Made by a program: the position numbers and the translations under genes. From Diadophis punctatus similis (taxonomy: Eukaryota > Chordata > Lepidosauria > Squamata > Dipsadidae), in assembly GCA_023053685.1 (NCBI GenBank), contig JALIGW010000003.1:48325996-48389995 (forward strand): 64,000 bases of DNA, read 5' to 3'. Of this stretch, positions 54,940-64,000 are shown in pieces (the first letter of the stretch is position 1; each line of letters starts with the position of its first letter). Under the pieces are notes generated by a model. The model was not told the DNA's origin. It searched no databases and worked only from the letters and a program-made list of their open reading frames with translations.

Positions 54940-56793
54940 GCGCAGATCAAAGCAGTCTGACTTTTTGCAATTGACTGATGGAAATTTTGTCAATGCCCAG
55001 AATTTCTAAGTGTTGTGCATGCCATAATCCTTTAATTTCAACTTTCAGATCTTGACACTGTGTGATCTTCTCTAATTCTTTGTTTTCTATTCTACTATCC
55101 CCTGGTATTGCCACATAAATTATTCACACTTTCTTCTTTTCTGTCACAGTTGCATCTAGTACACCAAGGCCCTATCAGTTTGTATTTGGAAATCCAACAA
55201 TTATTAGTTTTTTCACACACACACCCAAGATATATCCTGGTATACATTTCAATTTTAGTGTTATACTGTATTTGTAGGAAATATTCCTAAAAGATTTAAT
55301 AGAGCTTCTATAAGGAATATATTATCGTTGATCAAAAACCTTATTTGAGTCTTAAATATATTTAAATGTTCTGTGTTCGGCATTAATGTGTGGCCTGCAT
55401 TGATGTGTGGCGTTAGCCTTTTAGTGAGGTTAACAAATGCAATGGTTCATCATAGAAATTGATTTCTCTATTGCTCTTGAAAAATATAAAAAGTAGAAAA
55501 CTGCTCCAATGTGGTGAAATTAATGTGACTAGTTTTATAGTTTGTGATTGAACTTTTTAAATAGTTTGCATGATTATGAAAAAACTGTGTGTACTAACAT
55601 TTCATATCGTTAATTGGATTGTAAACTTGTAGACACATCAAGGCTGTCTTTGGACTGCTAAATATCATTGTACAGTGCTGTTTTGTGCTTGTCAAAACAT
55701 TAGAAGAGTAACTGTTCTTCCATTCCAGTTTTACAGTGGTTTCTAAAGTGCTTTTTAGTACAGGCTGAGTTAAAACTACTTGATTCCCATTATGCACCTA
55801 AAGTAGTAATAAAAAACTTAAATCTAAAATAGTTAGGGCAAAATGCTGCTGTATAATAACAGAAAAATAAGTGTTTCTCGAGCAATGTAGAATGAGACAA
55901 TTACATTGAAAAACAAGACAGTTTGACAATTTAACTTGGAATTGTATGTATTTAAAATTGCACATTGCATAATTTATGCACAAGTTCTTAAAAGCCTGTA
56001 TATTTGTGCAAGGGTTCTCAAGCCTAAATTCTGAACCAAAAATTTAACGGCATGATGATTCTGCTTTCATCTTGAGATTCTTTTTTTCTTTTTCGTGGCA
56101 TGGGAGATTTAAAAAAAACATATTCAGAAGACAAAAAGTTAATGCAGACTGTAATGTCTTAAAATTGTTCCAAAGATACTACAAAATTTGCAAGTGTTAA
56201 GGAACCAAGCTATTATATTGTATGCATGCTAATCTGGTTTGTAATCAAAATAAGAAAAATGTTTTATGTGTGGGGATGAGGGTGGGGTGAGTCTTCTTCC
56301 ATAATACTAATATATAGTACCTCCATTGTTTATAACTTTGCAATATGTATAGGTAGTACTCATAAGATTGGAAAATTATTTCATAAGTTGAAATTAATAC
56401 ATCTGCTGCTGATAATGATTTTAAACCATTTTTACAATATGCCCAATATTGAGTACGTCTCTTGATTCTTCCTACCTGTAAAAGGTTTAGCCAATTACTT
56501 TAGATCCTGTATAAATGAAATTACAGAATTCATATCCAGCCTACATAACATACTGCCATTTGTGTTGCTCTCCAAAAACAGTTGCAACATCCCCTGAAAA
56601 TGGTTATATGAGCTGACATTGTTGGGGGTGAATAAAAAAGAGGACTAATGTCATTTAGTATCTTGGATTGAATACCTTTGCTGCAGAACATAGTTTATGT
56701 GCAGAATAGATTAGGATATGAGTTCTCTCTTCCCTTTACAATTTTGAGGTGTTCTTAGAATCTACTCTGAAGGTATAAGGGCTTTATGAATTA
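54940..56793. other. No gene recognised
   Basis: AT-rich DNA. Chance minus-strand frames at 55594-55983 have no motif. Confidence 0.4.
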
Positions 56794-56801
56794 GATTAGA
56801 T

Positions 56802-57037
56802 CAATGTTTCTTAAACTTTTTTAGGACTGCTTTCTGTTTTTAAAAATTGGGAATCCCAAAATAGCTTTTGTTTTATGGATTATATTTACCAATATTTAGC
56901 ATGTTAAAAATTAAAATTGACTAATTCACTGCCTCTACCATGATTGTTTTATGGGCTCTTTGTCAACATAGGCTGGCAAATAATTTTGATTTTGTGGACC
57001 CCCCATGTGTGGTAAGACCACATTTTAAGAAATACTG
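56802..57037. mobile_element. hAT-type MITE (TTTCTTAAACTTTTT family)
   Basis: The 236-bp AT-rich element starts CAATGTTTCTTAAACTTTTT and ends ATTTTAAGAAATACTG. Perfect duplications gattagat lie at 56794-56801 and 57038-57045. Non-coding. It differs in base composition from the GC-rich MITEs and resembles the Charlie-like amniote families. Confidence 0.9.
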
Positions 57038-57045
57038 GATTAGAT

Positions 57046-57894
57046 CATTTGAAATAGTGGATAGAGAAGAAATGCAATGGAGAGAGAAATTGAAAAGAAA
57101 ATGTTTCCTATGCAAATGCTTTAAGGTTAAATAAATATACGTTTGCATTGATAACATGGTTACCTCTGCCTTGTTCCCAAAACAATGTGCATTTTTATAA
57201 CATGTTTTAAAATAAAATGCCTTCAATGGTTGTGGCTGGTTTGCTTTTCTGATTAGCACCAATATAGCATTTATAACATTAGCTAAGATGTCATGGGTAT
57301 TGCTACTTAGAATATTCTAAAGACTGTTTTGGACAAGAGGCTCTTGTTATATTACTTGAATCACTGACTGCATCTCAGAGGGAAAAGGGGATATAATTGT
57401 AGTTTAGAGAAAGCATGGTTGCATAACTACATTTTAAATCATTGTTTTAAATATCTGAATTATATTATTATATCTTACACATGGAACTAGCAGCAAAATG
57501 TTGCAGTATTCAATATGCATTTTCAGCTTTCCAATCAAGTACTCCTGGCAACTTCTAGGATAATACTGGTTCCTCCCACCCCAAGTTCCAGTTAGCATTT
57601 TGGAGACCCTGAAGGCAGTCAGTCCTGGTAGGGCTGTTGTAAAAATTTTCCATAATAGTTCTCTCCCCCCCCTGAAATTTTGAAATTGTAAAGTTACCTC
57701 AAGATTGTTACTATTAATGATGATTTCAGACACTTCAGTAGCTAGTTCTGTGTGAATTATGAAGCCCGGTTCAGAAGTTACTTTTTAGACTGAAACATTC
57801 AAGAGATTAGCTAGATGGCAGCAAAGGGATGTAGAAAATGCCATTTGTTTGCTGCTATGCAGTGGTTGTTTGGATTTTTGCAGCCCAAATGTAT
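57046..57894. other. No gene recognised
   Basis: Chance ORFs on the minus strand (57434-57733) show no motif. Confidence 0.4.
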
Positions 57895-58390
57895 GCATTT
57901 GTTTGTTTGTTTGTTTGTTTATAAGGCCACCCACTTACTCTCAGTGACTCTGAGTAACTTACAAACAATAAAAACCCAATATAAAATAATAAAAAAACAG
58001 TAAACCCCCACTTTCCTGGCAGCAATACACAATCAAATGAGCCACTTGGTGGGCCTCCATCCAACTCTGAGTTCCCCAGGCCCGTCAGCAAAACCAGATC
58101 TTTAGGTCCTTATGCAAGAGTATCAAAGTGGGGGCCAGGGTAATCTCTGTGGGAATGATATTACAAAGGGAGGGAGCCACCATGAACAAGGCCTCCTTCC
58201 TGGGTGCCGCGAGATGTATCGCCTTTGGAGACAAGACCTGCATTCCTTGCCTCCCCTCTCTAGTGCATCGGGTGGATGTAACTGGGAAAAGATGATCCCT
58301 CAGATAATTCAGTCCCAAGCCATAAAGGGCTTTAAAGATGACAGCCAGCACCTTGAAAAAATAGTATTTGTGACTAATTGGTCTCATGGA
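57895..58390 (-). pseudogene. L2-clade LINE 3' end, antisense
   Basis: The minus-strand peptide FKVLAVIFKALYGLGLNYLR, then LAAPRKEALFMVAPSLCN and LKIWFC, aligns with FKVLITIFKALHGLGPGYLR, LAGPRGRAFSVAGPVLWN and IKTWLF of the 52-kb L2. The tail reads (AAAC)n on the minus strand (top strand 'gtttgtttgtttgtttgttt' near 57900). RT proper is missing, and substitutions such as W to C mark it as decayed. Confidence 0.85.
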
Positions 58391-58394
58391 GCAT

Positions 58395-59010
58395 TATTTA
58401 TTTATTATTTACTATTCACTATTTATTTCTCGCGAATGTTGTCAGTCTGATGTCCCCAGATATGTTGCAACTTCTGGCGACATTGGCTAAGAATTCTGGA
58501 ATCCTTGTTTCAACAAATCTGGAAGCAAACTGATTGGGGAACATTTGAAAGTATTGATGGGATAATATATGTAATGGCTTTGTTGTTTCATATCAGTTTA
58601 ACACCAGAAGTGATTGGAGCTTTACATAGAAGACAATCCTTATAAAATGGTAATGTGTCCATTGAAAACATTGAACATTGAATCCAATAGAATGGTGATA
58701 GTGAATTGTTTTATTGAAATTGCTTATGGGGTTTTGTACATTATAGGATTTTTTAAAAAACTCTGTTTAACATAGGCATTTTAGCTATATGCATGATGAA
58801 ATAACACTGGTGTAATTCAACCCCACAGAGGTTATTTTTCTTATAATTGCAATTGCTCAGTGGGAAATTGAGCCTGCATCAATGCAACTAAAGCCATTAC
58901 TTTTATTTTCCTGCATGAGCTAGATTATTTTCCATCACCACTAAGGGCCATGCCTCAAAGGGTTCCTCTATTTGGCTGCATGGGAGCCTTACCAGAATAT
59001 GGCAATACTT
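58395..59010. other. No gene recognised
   Basis: AT-rich. No structure identified. Confidence 0.4.
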
Positions 59011-59019
59011 AGTATAGAC

Positions 59020-59151
59020 CAGAGGTCTTCAAACTTGGCAACTTTAAGACTTGTGTTCAACTCCCAGAATTCTCCAGCCAGCTATGCTGGCTGGAGAATT
59101 CTGGGAGTTGAAGACCACAAGTCTTAAAGTTGCCAAGTTTGGGGACCCCTG
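59020..59151. mobile_element. Fold-back hAT-type MITE (TTGGCAACTTTAAGACTTGTGG family)
   Basis: The 132-bp element runs from CAGAGGTCTTCAAACTTGGC to CCAAGTTTGGGGACCCCTG. Perfect duplications gtatagac lie at 59012-59019 and 59152-59159. The arms pair along about 60 bases and meet at 'ccagccagctatgctggctgg'. Confidence 0.93.
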
Positions 59152-59159
59152 GTATAGAC

Positions 59160-59550
59160 CCTGTTTATTTAACAATTTATTTTTTGTTGATGTTGATGAA
59201 CAACGTTTGCATTTGTTTGGTCTTTCCATTGAAGCAATATTATTTAGGAGGCTCTCCTTAAATTGCAATTCAGATAAATTATGATATTTTTATGCTACTG
59301 CTGCTACTGATCATATATCCATTGCGGTAACATCTTGTAGTGGCTATATTGCCACTTCATGTAAACATTATCCTCTTTTGGTTTTCCTTTGGCCTTGAGA
59401 GAAGAAAGAAAGGAACAATAATAGGATTTCTACAGACATCACTATTCATAAGTCTTAAAAGGAGTCCAAGAACAAGTGGGACATATATTCCCATAAACAA
59501 GCAGATGCAATAGTGAGACAAATTTAAAGGTAGTACAGTTAAAGAAAAAA
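59160..59550. other. No gene recognised
   Basis: AT-rich. Nothing identifiable. Confidence 0.4.
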
Positions 59551-59554
59551 AGTA

Positions 59555-59899
59555 CCGTATTTTTGGAGTATAAGACGCACCCTTTTCCTCCCTAAAAGTG
59601 GCTGAAAATTTGGGTGCGTCTTATACTCTGAATGTAGCTTTTTCGGAGCTTTTTTCCAGCCCTAACTAGGTGCTAATGATCTTCCCAGCTCTTACCTTGC
59701 AGGCTTTTTCATTGTTACCCTCTCCGAAGAAGGTTTTTTTAAGTCCTAACCAGGGGATAAAATAATGTGCTGAAGCTGACCAGACTAAGGACGCTAGACA
59801 GATGAATACCTGGTAAGCAGATTCCCCCCCCCCATTTTCCTCCCCAAAAACTAAGGTGTGTCTTATACTCCGGTGCGTCTTATACTCCGAAAAATATGG
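59555..59899 (+). mobile_element. TA-flanked non-autonomous transposon (GGAGTATAAGACGCACC family)
   Basis: The 345-bp element starts CCGTATTTTTGGAGTATAAG and ends with the inverse 'cttatactccgaaaaatatgg', with TA at 59553-59554 and 59900-59901. The interior 'gctgaaaatttgggtgcgtcttatactc' is shared with the 30385 copy and, inverted, with the 61355 copy. Confidence 0.88.
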
Positions 59900-59904
59900 T
59901 AGGT

Positions 59905-60337
59905 AGGGTAGCCAGGGGTAAAGATTAACCTCATTCTAAACTACAGATCATGGAGAAAATCTATATGGTCACTAGAGGATAAAAACATCTTGGTGCCACA
60001 TAACACTGGACAGCAAAGATTTTGCTTCCTGAACACTCAGATGTATCTTACAAATATTCGCTGCTAATCATGAAAATAACCTGTAATTTAACCTATCACG
60101 TATTGTAGGAATCTACATTTTACACAATAACAATGTATACCCTTCAGTACTGGTTAGCTATTCTTCACAAATGATAAAACAACATACAAAAACATGGAAC
60201 TGTTGTTGAAGCACATCCAGTTCACCAAGTCCAACTGGAGTACTGGAGATCTAAAAGTAGTGGTTCTACTGCTTGGAATACACCTCGGATATATTAAATA
60301 CTGTTGCCAATGGGACAGTTGTGTAAGAGTCACATTA
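59905..60337. other. No gene recognised
   Basis: Nothing identifiable. Confidence 0.4.
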
Positions 60338-60345
60338 CCTTAAAG

Positions 60346-60475
60346 CAGGGGTGTCAAACTAGCATCACAGCAGCATCACATGATGTATTGGGACTTTTCC
60401 CCTTTGCTCAACCGGGCATGGGCATGGCTAGCGTGTGATGCATCCAGCCTGTGGGCCGCAAGTTTCACAGCCCTG
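60346..60475. mobile_element. hAT-type MITE, GTGTCAAACT family
   Basis: The 130-bp element starts CAGGGGTGTCAAACTAGC and ends CCGCAAGTTTCACAGCCCTG. Perfect duplications ccttaaag lie at 60338-60345 and 60476-60483. Sister of 2926-3058. Confidence 0.9.
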
Positions 60476-60647
60476 CCTTAAAGAGAAGTAGCCACTCCGA
60501 AAGAATTTGGTTCCAGGACAAAATACCTGGCCCATGATCCACTTGTTGACTAAGAAATATATTTTTGCCTCCGCTTTACATAAAACTCGGACTGATGAAC
60601 GCTTTTGTGAAAGTGATAAACAAGCGAATATTTTCGTTATTTGAAAC

Positions 60648-61084
60648 ATGTTTCCAAGAATAATTGATGCCAAAATTAAAGAAGGCACTTTTGTTGGTTC
60701 ACATATCAGATATGTCATCAATTACAAGCGATTCGAAGATCTGTTAGTGGAGAAAATTGTGCGGAAAGCATTCAAGGATGTCATCGAGAATTTTCTTGGC
60801 AACTGCAGAGCATCAAACTACATTCAGCTTGTTGACAAACTTATCTTCTAGCATACAAGACTATGAAGTACAACATGTCACTGAAGATTCATTTTCTGCA
60901 TTGACACTTGGATTTCTTTCCTGAAAATCTAGGTGCAGCTCATGGCAAATAGTGAAGGTTTCACCAGGACATTGCCACAATGGAAAAACGTCATCAGGCC
61001 AATTGGAATCCATCAGTGCTGGCTGACTATTGTTGGACACTGCAGCGAGATGCATCAGACACTAAGTGCAAACAAAAATCAGCA
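60648..61084 (+). pseudogene. Pseudogene of a conserved, probably transposon-borne protein (C-terminal part)
   Basis: Reading is open from 60648 for 67 codons (RIIDAKIKEGTFVGSHI, then AFKDVIENFLGNCRASNY and IQLVDKL). A frameshift near 60850 then shifts the phase. The next blocks are YKTMKYNMSLKIHFLH, LDFFPENLGA, RFHQDIATMEKRHQANW and NPSVLADYCWTLQRDASD. Three in-frame stops (in the HFLH..LDFF gap and before RFHQD) confirm decay. I recall this order of blocks as the end of a family of predicted proteins, widespread in animals and patchy in vertebrates, that I take to be transposon-derived. I cannot name the family. The upstream part of the protein is not visible here. Confidence 0.65.
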
Positions 61085-61354
61085 GCAAAACACTTAGCCC
61101 TATTGAATTCATGCAGCATGTCGGAAATATTATGCAATTAAATACATCATAGTCATTAAAAGTTAATTTCATATTTCAAGATTCCAATGTGATACTATCA
61201 GTTATGGGAATATACTTGTGTACAGTTTGAATTGATCTATCATAATCACCAAAAGTTTTTCCGGAAGGAAAACTTTTGAAAAAAAATGTTGTCTAGTGTG
61301 ATCAGTTGTCCAGTAATCAGTCAAATTACAGAGAAGGATGAGGAAGTTTATATA

Positions 61355-61848
61355 ACGCATTTTTGGAGTATAAGACGCACCAGAATATAAGACGCACCTT
61401 AGTTTTTGGGGAGGAAAATAGGGGGGAAAAATCTGCCTATCAGGTATTCATCTGGCTAACATCCTTAGTCTGGTCAGCTTCAGCACATTATTTTATCCTC
61501 TGGTTAGGACTTAAAAAAACCTTCTTCGGAGAGAGTAACAATGAAAGAGCCTGCAAGCCAGTAAGAGCTGGGAAGATCATTAGCACCTGGTTAGGGTTAG
61601 AAAAAAACTTATTCGGACCAAGTAGAGCAATGAAAAAAACCCTGCAAAGACTTAGGGCTGGAAAAACATTATTCGGAGAGAGTAACAATGAAAAAGCCTG
61701 CAAGGTAAGAGCTGGGAAGATCTGTTAGCACCTAGTTAGGGCTGGATAAAAAGTTCCGAAAAAGCTACATTCAGACTATAAGACGCACCCAAATTTTCAG
61801 CCACTTTTAGGGAGGAAAAAGGTGCATCTTATACTCCAAAAAATATGG
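61355..61848 (-). mobile_element. TA-flanked non-autonomous transposon (GGAGTATAAGACGCACC family), inverted, with internal duplication
   Basis: Inverted ends 'gcatttttggagtataagacgcacc' and 'ggtgcatcttatactccaaaaaatatgg' are flanked by TA (61353-61354, 61849-61850). The interior is the reverse complement of the 59555 copy. A unit of roughly 160 bp ('cggagagagtaacaatgaaa.agcctgcaag...gagctgggaagatc..ttagcacct.gttagg') occurs twice, at about 61525 and 61675. The 121-codon frame (61363-61728) is an artefact of this duplication. Confidence 0.85.
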
Positions 61849-61849
61849 T

Positions 61850-63000
61850 AGTTTTAGTTTATAAAATCCAAATCTGTGGCCTTTCTCTTACGTCTCAAAA
61901 CTTATTTAGGTGGAAGGAGGAAGAAATTTTCTTACTATAACTGGTTAATTGACAATAATAAGAACATGTGAGCATTGCATTCAGATAAAAGGGCCTAAAT
62001 GTTCAGAAATGTTCACATTTTTCCTTCACTGTAGTGTGTTCTCTATCTAAACAGCCCAATCTTGGTACCCTTATGCATTAGGATCTTGGAATAGGTTTTG
62101 GGTCTTAGTTCTTAGTTTTTTCATGTTCATTTAACAACTTTTATGAAAAATATATCATAAAATTGGTTGAGGTCACATGGTGTCCTGCTTAACTACTGCC
62201 ACACAATTAAGTCAGGGCTCAATTACAGTCATAGTTGAAAGTTACCTGTTAGGGATTTCCAGTCAACCATTAATGTAGATATTGTCTGTTCTCTAAAGAA
62301 GTTAGTTTAGCCATCCCAGCAAGTTCCATAATCTTTACCAACCATTTCTTCATTGTGAGTAGTGTGAAACTTTTTCACTTTTGAGCACATAATTTTGTTG
62401 CATTTATCTTATATAAAAACAAAGTTCCATGACTTTCCTAGTCACCTGTCCATTAGTCCCAAAGGAGAAGCCTCTGGTTTCAATTGTACTCAAATCTTCA
62501 AAATCTTCTGAAATTATATATTTGTATTCAAATATTTTAGCTTTTTTATAAGTCCACCAAGCATGATAAAATGTCTCCTCAAGTTGTTCACATGTCCACC
62601 AAAGATTTGAACTAGCTTTATACATTCTAGACAACTTTTCTGCTGACAAATGTTGACAAAAACAATATATCATTTTATTTGAAAAAATCAGAAGTTATAA
62701 CACAATGTAAATGTCAGTCCTTTCAACCACATATTTTCACATGGATCCATGTATATATTGTAACCAGTGTTTTAGCCCATTTTATCATACATTATTTTAC
62801 ATGTTCTTCTATTTCATACTTCAACAAAATTTTATATATTTTAGCAATAACATGTTCCATCATTAATATGTATTTCTGTTTCAAACTCAGTATTACATTG
62901 TTCAAAACCATAAACTCTTTTATTCAGTTTAAATCTTATAATTGTACATAAGAAAACTATTAAGTATATCCTACTGTTAATCTTTTCTTGATTTTAACAG
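61850..63000. other. No gene recognised; one MITE relic
   Basis: Within it, 62158-62248 ('ggtcacatggtgtcctgcttaactactgcc..gtcatagttgaaagttacctg') is a decayed right part of the CAGGTAGTCCTC MITE. The rest is AT-rich; the 90-codon frames have no motif. Confidence 0.5.
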
Positions 63001-64000
63001 AATGACAACAATAGAGTTGGAAGGGACCTTGGAGGTCTGGCGCAGTGGTTAGAGTGCAGCACTGCAGGCTACTTCAGCTGACTACTAGCTGCAGTTCAGC
63101 TGTTCAAATCTCACCGGCTCAAGGTTGACTCAGCCTTCCATCCTTCTGAGGTTGGTAAAATGAGGACCCAGATTGTTGGGGGCAATATGCTGAACACTGT
63201 AAACTGCTTAGAGAGGGCTGTAAAGCATTATGAAGCGGTATATAAGTCTAAGTGCTATTGCTATTGCTATTCTAGTCCAACCCCCTGCTCAAGCAGGAAA
63301 CACTATAACTTTTCAGACAAATGGCTATCCAATCTCTCATTTAAAAAATCTCTAGTGTTGGAGCACCCACAACTTCTGGAGGCAAGTCATTCCACTGATT
63401 AATTGTTCTAACTGTCAGGAAATTTCTCCTTAGTTCTATAGATTGCTTCTCTCCTTGATTAGTTTCTATCCATTGCTCTGCCTTCAGGTGCTTTAGAGTT
63501 TAGGTTGACCTGCTCTTCTTTGTGGCAGCCCCTTAGATATCAGAGTGCTGCTATCATGTTACCCCTAGTCCTTCTTTTCATTAAATTAGACATACCCAAT
63601 TCCTGCAATTGTTTTCATATGTTTTAGCCTCCAATCCCCTAATCATCTTTGTTACAGTTTTCTGCACTCTTCCTAGAGTCTCAACATCCTTTTATAACAT
63701 GACGATCGAAACTAATATTCCAAGTGTGGTCTTACCAAGGCATTATAAAGTGGTACTAACACTTCATGTGATCTTGATTCTATCACTCTTAGTGAAGGTT
63801 AGGACCACATTGGCCCTCTTGGCAGCTGCAGCATACTGCTGGCTCATATTTAAGTGATTGTCCACTAGGACTCGAAGAACCCTTTTGCAGTTACTAATAT
63901 GGAGCCAGGTACAACCTGTTCTATATCAGTCCATTCGGTTTTTCTTGCCAATATGTAAAAACTTACTTTTCTCACCTCTGAATTTCATTTTGTTAGATAG
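63001..64000 (-). pseudogene. CR1 LINE 3' part, antisense, interrupted by a SINE and cut by the window edge
   Basis: 'agagttggaagggaccttggaggtc' (63013-63037) and 'ctagtccaaccccctgctcaagcagg' (63272 on) are the two parts of the CR1 3' end, which is continuous at 35431-35490. They are separated by a SINE. The CR1 continues, with indels, to the right edge ('tggctcatatttaagtgattgtccactaggactcg'). It extends further in the 5' direction of the LINE than the 35-kb copy. No open ORF of use remains. Confidence 0.88.
63038..63270 (+). mobile_element. tRNA-derived SINE inserted in the CR1
   Basis: A box TGGCGCAGTGG (63038-63048) and B box GTTCAAATC (63102-63110) fit RNA polymerase III consensus sequences. 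The body holds 'aaggttgactcagccttccatccttc' and 'gaggacccagattgttgggggcaatatgctg'. The tail is (TGCTAT)n. Same family as 28134-28378. The borders fall inside the CR1 phrase 'ggaggtc|tctagtcc' and no clear target duplication is visible. Confidence 0.9.

Overview
This is vertebrate nuclear DNA, most likely from a squamate reptile and probably a snake. I infer this from the repeats: L2-like and CR1-like LINEs, LINE tails that run into (ATTCT)n or (ATCT)n microsatellites, a candidate RTE/BovB-type sequence with an (ATC)n tail, several tRNA-derived SINEs, and many short hAT-type and TA-flanked transposons. It is not prokaryotic: there are no operons, no dense ORFs, and most short ORFs are chance or lie in repeats.

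Layout. From 1 to about 43.8 kb the DNA is AT-rich and gene-poor, with no host coding exon that I can recognise. It holds LINE fragments (1.2, 10.6, 18, 25.4, 26.1, 35.4, 36.4 and 40.2 kb), SINEs (10.0, 16.6, 28.1, 34.1 and 37.3 kb), a solo LTR (12.5 kb), a Ty3/Gypsy relic (29-29.8 kb), a remnant hAT transposon with a BED zinc-finger fragment (28.1-28.9 kb), a U2 snRNA fragment fused to an RTE-like sequence (15.1-15.9 kb), and many non-autonomous DNA transposons.

From about 43.85 to 45.7 kb there is one CpG-rich island. It has the look of a host promoter, with GC and CCAAT boxes, a plausible first coding exon (ATG at 45238, donor at 45268), further plus-strand donors, and a minus-strand donor at 43863 that suggests divergent transcription. 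I cannot name the gene. The DNA from 45.7 kb to the end would be its first intron or intergenic DNA.

The longest open coding stretch is at 51.07-53.41 kb: a 5'-truncated L2-clade LINE with an almost intact reverse transcriptase, interrupted by one in-frame TGA, sitting inside a compound trinucleotide microsatellite. Downstream are more hAT and TA-flanked elements, a minus-strand L2 relic (57.9-58.4 kb), a pseudogene of a conserved repeat-borne protein (60.65-61.08 kb), and a minus-strand CR1 with a SINE inserted in it at the right edge.

The best-supported signals are target-site duplications read directly from the sequence. Nine hAT-type insertions have perfect 8-bp duplications and three have near-perfect ones. 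The solo LTR has a perfect 5-bp duplication and the U2/RTE composite a perfect 10-bp one. Several insertions are nested, which gives a relative order of events. Family names for repeats come from memory of their hallmarks and were not checked against a database.
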